From NCBI GenBank assembly GCA_951394405.1, contig OX596342.1, positions 186,001 through 250,000 on the forward strand: a stretch of 64,000 nt of DNA, given 5' to 3'. Below the pieces are notes generated by a model that worked only from the letters and a program-made list of their open reading frames with translations, did no database searches and was not told the DNA's origin. The position numbers were made by a program, and so were the translations under genes. Source of the DNA: Coprinellus micaceus. Its lineage: Eukaryota > Basidiomycota > Agaricomycetes > Agaricales > Psathyrellaceae. Below are positions 59,542 through 64,000 of the stretch, one piece after another (positions within the stretch are counted from its first letter, which is position 1; every line of letters begins with the position of its first letter).

Positions 59542-60425
59542 CATTGTTAAATACCTGAGCCGCGTTCCTCAACATCGGTGTAGTAGTATGTTACCTGTCG
59601 AAGAGCTGGCACCAGGAATTGGATCCGTGGACATTGGACGCGGGAGAACAAATGGCCTCTCACAGACTGGTGTTGACGCCAAGGTTCTCCAACGCTCCAA
59701 AAGGCTGCACCCATCCAGAAGAATCACCTCATCATCATCCTTCAAGTCTCTCTTTCTCCCGCCGAGGGGGGATTTGGGCGAAGCGCCAAATTCGGAGTTT
59801 CAATGTGTGACGTCACGCGTCTTGTCACGCTTTTAGTATCGCGCCTTGACGAATGGCTGGGTGGCCAGATTCTTCCTTCCTTTCCCCCACCTCCCTTCAG
59901 AGGTCAACGCTCTTGCTGGTATGACGCCTCCACATGCCCATCCGACTCGTGCTCTTATCGTCCCTGGGCGCCAAATTAGATGCTGATAAAGGGCTCTCAG
60001 CTGGCAACTGAGCCCTTGTACATGTGAATGTCCTCTGTTTAAAAGGTCAGAAGTGTACCTAAGTTGAACAATCCGAAGGCTGGCGTACAGGTACACTCCT
60101 CTTAACCGCTTAAAGGTTTGCACGCGAGCATTGTAATATATCCTTGGTACTGCCTCACCTAGATGGGAATTGGGCACTCTGTCAATGGCTCCCTTTATGG
60201 TTCAGTCCCCACCTCCGCTCTGACTACCCGAAGTCGTTAATTCTGTTTGGTAGCCCACAGCTCACCATTCTATCGCCTCCAACGACTTCTCTCTGGAGTT
60301 GGGTTTGCCAGGTTTCCCTGGGCGCCAAATCTACATGCCGATAAGATGCCGGACGCACGTGAACAAACGCTTACGAACACCTCCCCGGCACCGACAGTGG
60401 TGCACTCACTTCTCCTCCCACCACG
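59542..60425. other. intergenic, with a 28-bp direct repeat
   Basis: CCCTGGGCGCCAAAT followed by a TA.ATGC.GATAA block occurs at 59962-59989 and again at 60316-60343, the second copy about 80 bases upstream of the HECT gene ATG. No coding region is supported. Confidence 0.5.
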
Positions 60426-63400
60426 ATGCTACCATTCCTCGTAGACGAACACAAGCGTCGAATCAACCTTGGTGGAAGCTCTCGAGTAGCCTCGGCCTCC
60501 GATCTCCTAGATTCCGTCAAGGCACAAAGAGAGGCACGGCTGGAACAGAAGAGGAGGCAGGATGCGGCCGTTAGGATCCAGGCTTGGTGGAGAGGGCGGA
60601 GCGAGACTGAGAGGGTGAAAGAGGAGATGAGGACAGCGTTTGGGAACGATATCATGGGCATCACCGGTCTGAGATGCCTGGTGCTCATGGGTTTGGACGA
60701 GCAGGCGCTGGGGTTGTGGTCCGAAACCGTCGCCAATGCGCCGAGGGGTACGTCATCTCTTCTTGCCCTCATGCTCAGGGGTTGACAAGGGTGCAGAGCA
60801 GATATACTCGCTTGCGCTCACGCAACACGCCACGAGCTGGTTGACACTGATTAGGAGGGTTGCATTGCTGCTGTTAACCTCGGTTTCCCAGTCTCCACAG
60901 TGCGTTTCCAAGCTCCTTTGATTAGCGTCCTGGACTCACCGAGAGCAGATCTGCGCATTCTGTGTCCCATCTGAAAGCTCTAGAAACGCTCCTTTCCCCC
61001 AAGACGGCGATTTCTGTACTAGGCGCTAAGGGGCGGGACGTTACGACCGGAATCGCCTCGTATCTGCTCGACAACCATTTCTACCCACTCGTTTCAGAGG
61101 CTATCCAACGAACGGTATGTCGTGTCCACAGTCTACGCCTCTATAACGTACTCACACCTCACAGCCCGAAACGAAGTCCAAGAAATCGCCACAGAATTCC
61201 TCCCTCATCCTACTTTCGACCGCCCCTCTATCCATCTACCCTCCTTCCTTACCCCAATTCGGCGCCTCCCTCTCCCAATTCCTCACCCACATCTTCACCA
61301 TCCCGCAACTGCCCAACCGGATCCCACTCGACGCGCTCCCACCCTTCGTCGCCCACATCCCATTCACCCACCTGCAAGCCGCCGGCCCCTACGCCGATTC
61401 CATCATCTCCGACACCAACATGGAAGCCAAGGTCCACCTGGTCGCGAACGCATCGATGTTCTTCACGCCCCACTACGCCAAATTCGCTCCAGAATCGATG
61501 GCGTTCTATATACGCCTCGAGGCATCGATCTTTAGCGCGCTGCCACCTTCGATCTTCGACCCTGCTACGCACAAGCCCGCCAGATCCAACTCGCTCGCCC
61601 AAGTGCCCACAGAAACGCTTGCATGGGCGTACCACGATAGCGAGGACCACCATGCCCCTGCCGTTGCCGCGCCCAGTCCAGTCTTCCCCAAGATCGATAG
61701 CAAGACACTTACCCGGCTCCAGAAGGTTCCGGCGCAGCAGCATATCGATGCGCTTCTAATTGCGTCGAAGAACAGGCCGAAGGTCCAGGAAGCTTTCGTC
61801 ATTTGGGTGTTGGCTTTGGCCGCCGTGTGGCCGGAGAGGCGGGAGCAGGTTCTGAGCTCGGTGTTGGCTGCGACCGAAGGGAGAATGGTCCGGGAGTTGT
61901 GGAAGATTGACATTCAGAAGGGTCCGTTGGGGAAGAAGGACGGTGATAGTCACGCTGCGGGTGTCCTTTTCGGTGAGCCTAACAGTTATCGTTCGCGGTG
62001 AGCGTCCCGTTCTCACCGCGGTTCCTACGATAGATCCCAAGAACGCGAAATACTGGCCTTCCCTGCTCTTCGTTGCAGAGCTGTACAATCAGGCACTCCT
62101 CACCATGGGCGACGACGAGTTCTTCGCTTCGGCCGCCGGACCCTCAACTGCTTCGTCGTCGGCTGTTCGCAACCCATTGGCTTTGGATGATGTCGTCGCG
62201 CTCAGCCGGCAACTTCTCAACGTTGCGTTCACGCTGTATTGGACGGAGGACCAGGCACTGTTGCAGAGAGGCGTAGGCCCAGCAGGATATAGGTGGGATG
62301 TGGTGAGGGAGAAGGTTACGAAGTGTTTGGTCGCCATTCATGCTCGAGAGTACGTTCCTCCCGTCCTGCCTAGGTCGTTACTCTTTGAATGCTGATGGTT
62401 CATCCGTAGCTCCCGCAAGCCTTTCATGCCCACCGACGGCTGGCTCGCAACCTCCTCCCTCCTGGATATGCGCTCCTTCGTCCAAGCCGCCATCCTCGAA
62501 GAAACGCAGCTCTCCACATTCGACTCACCCGACGACCCCTCCTTTCCCTCGCCACCCTCCCACCCTTCGCACCCAGCGCACTACTCCTCGCACCACCGCC
62601 CATCCCTCGCACACCAGAAGTCTTTGCCCCGCAGGACCATCGCCTCTCTCTCTCCGTGTCTCGGGGTGCTCAACAACATCCCGTTCTCGATCCCATTCGA
62701 AGTACGCGTGGCGATCTTCCGGCAGTTCGTTGCGCTGGACATGCTGAGGAATGGGGTGGATAGTCGGGATCGACATGGGAGTTGGGGGCCGAGTGGGTGG
62801 CACGGGCGCGCGAAGGTGAAGGTGAGGAGGGGGATGGTCGCGCAGGATGGGTTTGATAGGCTGGGTGGGGGAGATGTGGATTTGAAGAAACCGGTGGAGA
62901 TTACGTTTGTCGATCAGTGGGGTGTTGAAGAGTGAGTCTTTAAGTTTCCTCGACCACTCTCAAATTGCGAATCGATGCTGACGGGTGTATGGCAGGGCGG
63001 GTATCGATGGCGGGGGAGTATTCAAGGAGTTCTTTACTGAGCTGTGTCGGGAGGTGTTTGATACCGATCGGGGGTTGTGGTTGGCTAATAAGAAGAATGA
63101 GTTGTACCCCAACCCTCATGCGTATGCCACAGAATGTGAGTGACTCGTCTCATCCCTGTTTCGATCCCCATTTCCCTGGTGAGGGCCGGGCTCTTCACAA
63201 GTTTGGCTTCACCATTCGTCTTCTCCTTTCTCTGCGTTCTTCCTCGTCCTCGCTAATGGCTATATTCTCATGGAGAATAGAGTGATCAGCGTGGACGGGG
63301 GTGATCGGGTGGAAAAGGATGGTAACCAGTGGAAGCTGGCCCGCCATTCTTAGTTTACTGTCCTGCCCACCCCTCTTCTTTGCCCTTTCCGCCGGTCCGC

Positions 63401-64000
63401 TCAACCAAAACGTGCTGACACCTGTTTCCCCTCCAGCTCACAGCCTGAACTGGTACCGCTTTATCGGACGCATTCTCGGCAAGGCCCTGTACGATGGGAT
63501 CCTCGTCGACGTCGCTTTCGCTGGGTTCTTCCTGGCCAAATGGCTGGGAAAGCAGAGCTTCCTGGACGATCTCGCTAGTCTGGATCCAGACTTGTACAAA
63601 GGCTTGATCTTCTTGAAGCACTATCAGGGTAACCCGGAGGATTTGAGCTTGAACTTCACGATTGCAGTCGATGGTGAGTGTATTTCTCCGTCGTCGATGA
63701 GGGTATAATTCTCACTTTTGGTGGACCCGGGTAGAATTGGGCGTGACCAAGAACATCGAGCTTGTACCTGGTGGGACGGACATTCCCGTCACGAAGGAGA
63801 ATAGGCTTCGGTACATTACGCTCGTGTCCCACTATCGCTTGAGCCGGCAGATCAGGAGACAGAGCGAGGCCTTCTTTGAGGGTCTGAGCGAGATGATCGA
63901 CGCTCGTTGGCTTCGGTACGTACTTTCTTCTTCTACTTCTCCCCTTCATCCCCTTCTAACTTGAATGTCTTACGACAGTATGTTCAACCAACAAGAGGTC
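60426..64000 (+). CDS. HECT ubiquitin ligase, Hul5/UBE3C type (5' part, cut by window end)
   Basis: The start ATG at 60426 gives a basic N-terminus with an IQ motif (DAAVRIQAWWRGR), usual for Hul5/UBE3C/UBE3B. Later exons carry SHLKALETLLSPK (about 60970), LTHIFTIPQLPNRIPLDALP (about 61285), WPSLLFVAELYNQALL (about 62055) and PFSIPFEVRVAIFRQFV (about 62690). The HECT domain begins with EITFVDQWGVEE, AGIDGGGVFKEFF (62995) and LYPNPHA, then NWYRFIGRILGKALYDGI (63450) and LVPGGTDIPVT (63765). The catalytic Cys lies beyond the window. HECT ligases take ubiquitin on that Cys and pass it to substrate; Hul5 extends chains on proteasome-bound and misfolded proteins. At least eight introns are present; several boundaries, including that near 60750, are not resolved. 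Confidence 0.85.

Noticed and set aside
1..64000. tRNA, rRNA, CRISPR or viral sequences
   Set aside because: No B-box with a foldable cloverleaf, no rRNA-like stretch, no regularly spaced repeats and no viral genes were recognised by eye; a covariance-model scan would be decisive for tRNAs.

Overview
The window reads as nuclear DNA of a basidiomycete fungus, most probably an Agaricomycete. Genes are cut by many introns of about 45-70 bases with GT-AG (sometimes GC-AG) ends and CTNAY-type branch sites. The families present are typical of mushrooms: DUF6699-like proteins, F-box proteins, large MYND-finger paralogues, BTB proteins, GMC oxidoreductases and a secreted FAD-linked oxidase. The species cannot be named from the sequence alone.

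Layout. 0-7.4 kb: three DUF6699-like paralogues on the + strand with one F-box gene on the - strand. 8.9-11.4 kb: first MYND-finger gene. 11.7-23.6 kb: a repeat-rich graveyard holding three terminal-inverted-repeat (TIR) elements, decayed copies of an INO80-subunit (IES2-like) gene, a decayed MYND gene, a broken BTB gene, a 74-bp minisatellite and three copies of an undescribed 25-codon gene. 24.1-29.9 kb: the intact IES2-like gene and its MYND neighbour, the apparent source of the decayed copies. 31.9-41.9 kb: a small secreted or anchored protein gene and three MYND genes on the - strand. 42.3-59.5 kb: two blocks, each with a GMC oxidoreductase followed by an F-box gene; the first F-box copy is frameshifted and is flanked by two paralogous small genes of unknown function. 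Between the blocks lie a FAD-linked oxidase with a long proline/threonine-rich insert and another F-box gene. 60.4 kb to the end: the first part of a HECT ubiquitin ligase of the Hul5/UBE3C type, cut by the window edge.

How the genes fit together. Three themes stand out: secreted oxidation (two GMC enzymes and the FAD oxidase, all with signal peptides), ubiquitin ligation (four F-box copies, BTB remnants and the HECT ligase), and tandem expansion of basidiomycete-specific families. Exon lengths split the MYND array into two lineages (8.9/36.4 kb and 27.5/33.0 kb), with 39.5 kb more distant.

The most notable observation is a 25-residue reading frame kept in three copies with the same length, a glycine/lysine-rich pattern and a stop codon in the same place. 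One copy is split by a GTTTAAAC-rich TIR element with a 7-bp target duplication; removing the element and one duplicate leaves exactly 78 bases, the same as the two uninterrupted copies. I see no tRNA, rRNA, CRISPR array or virus in the window.
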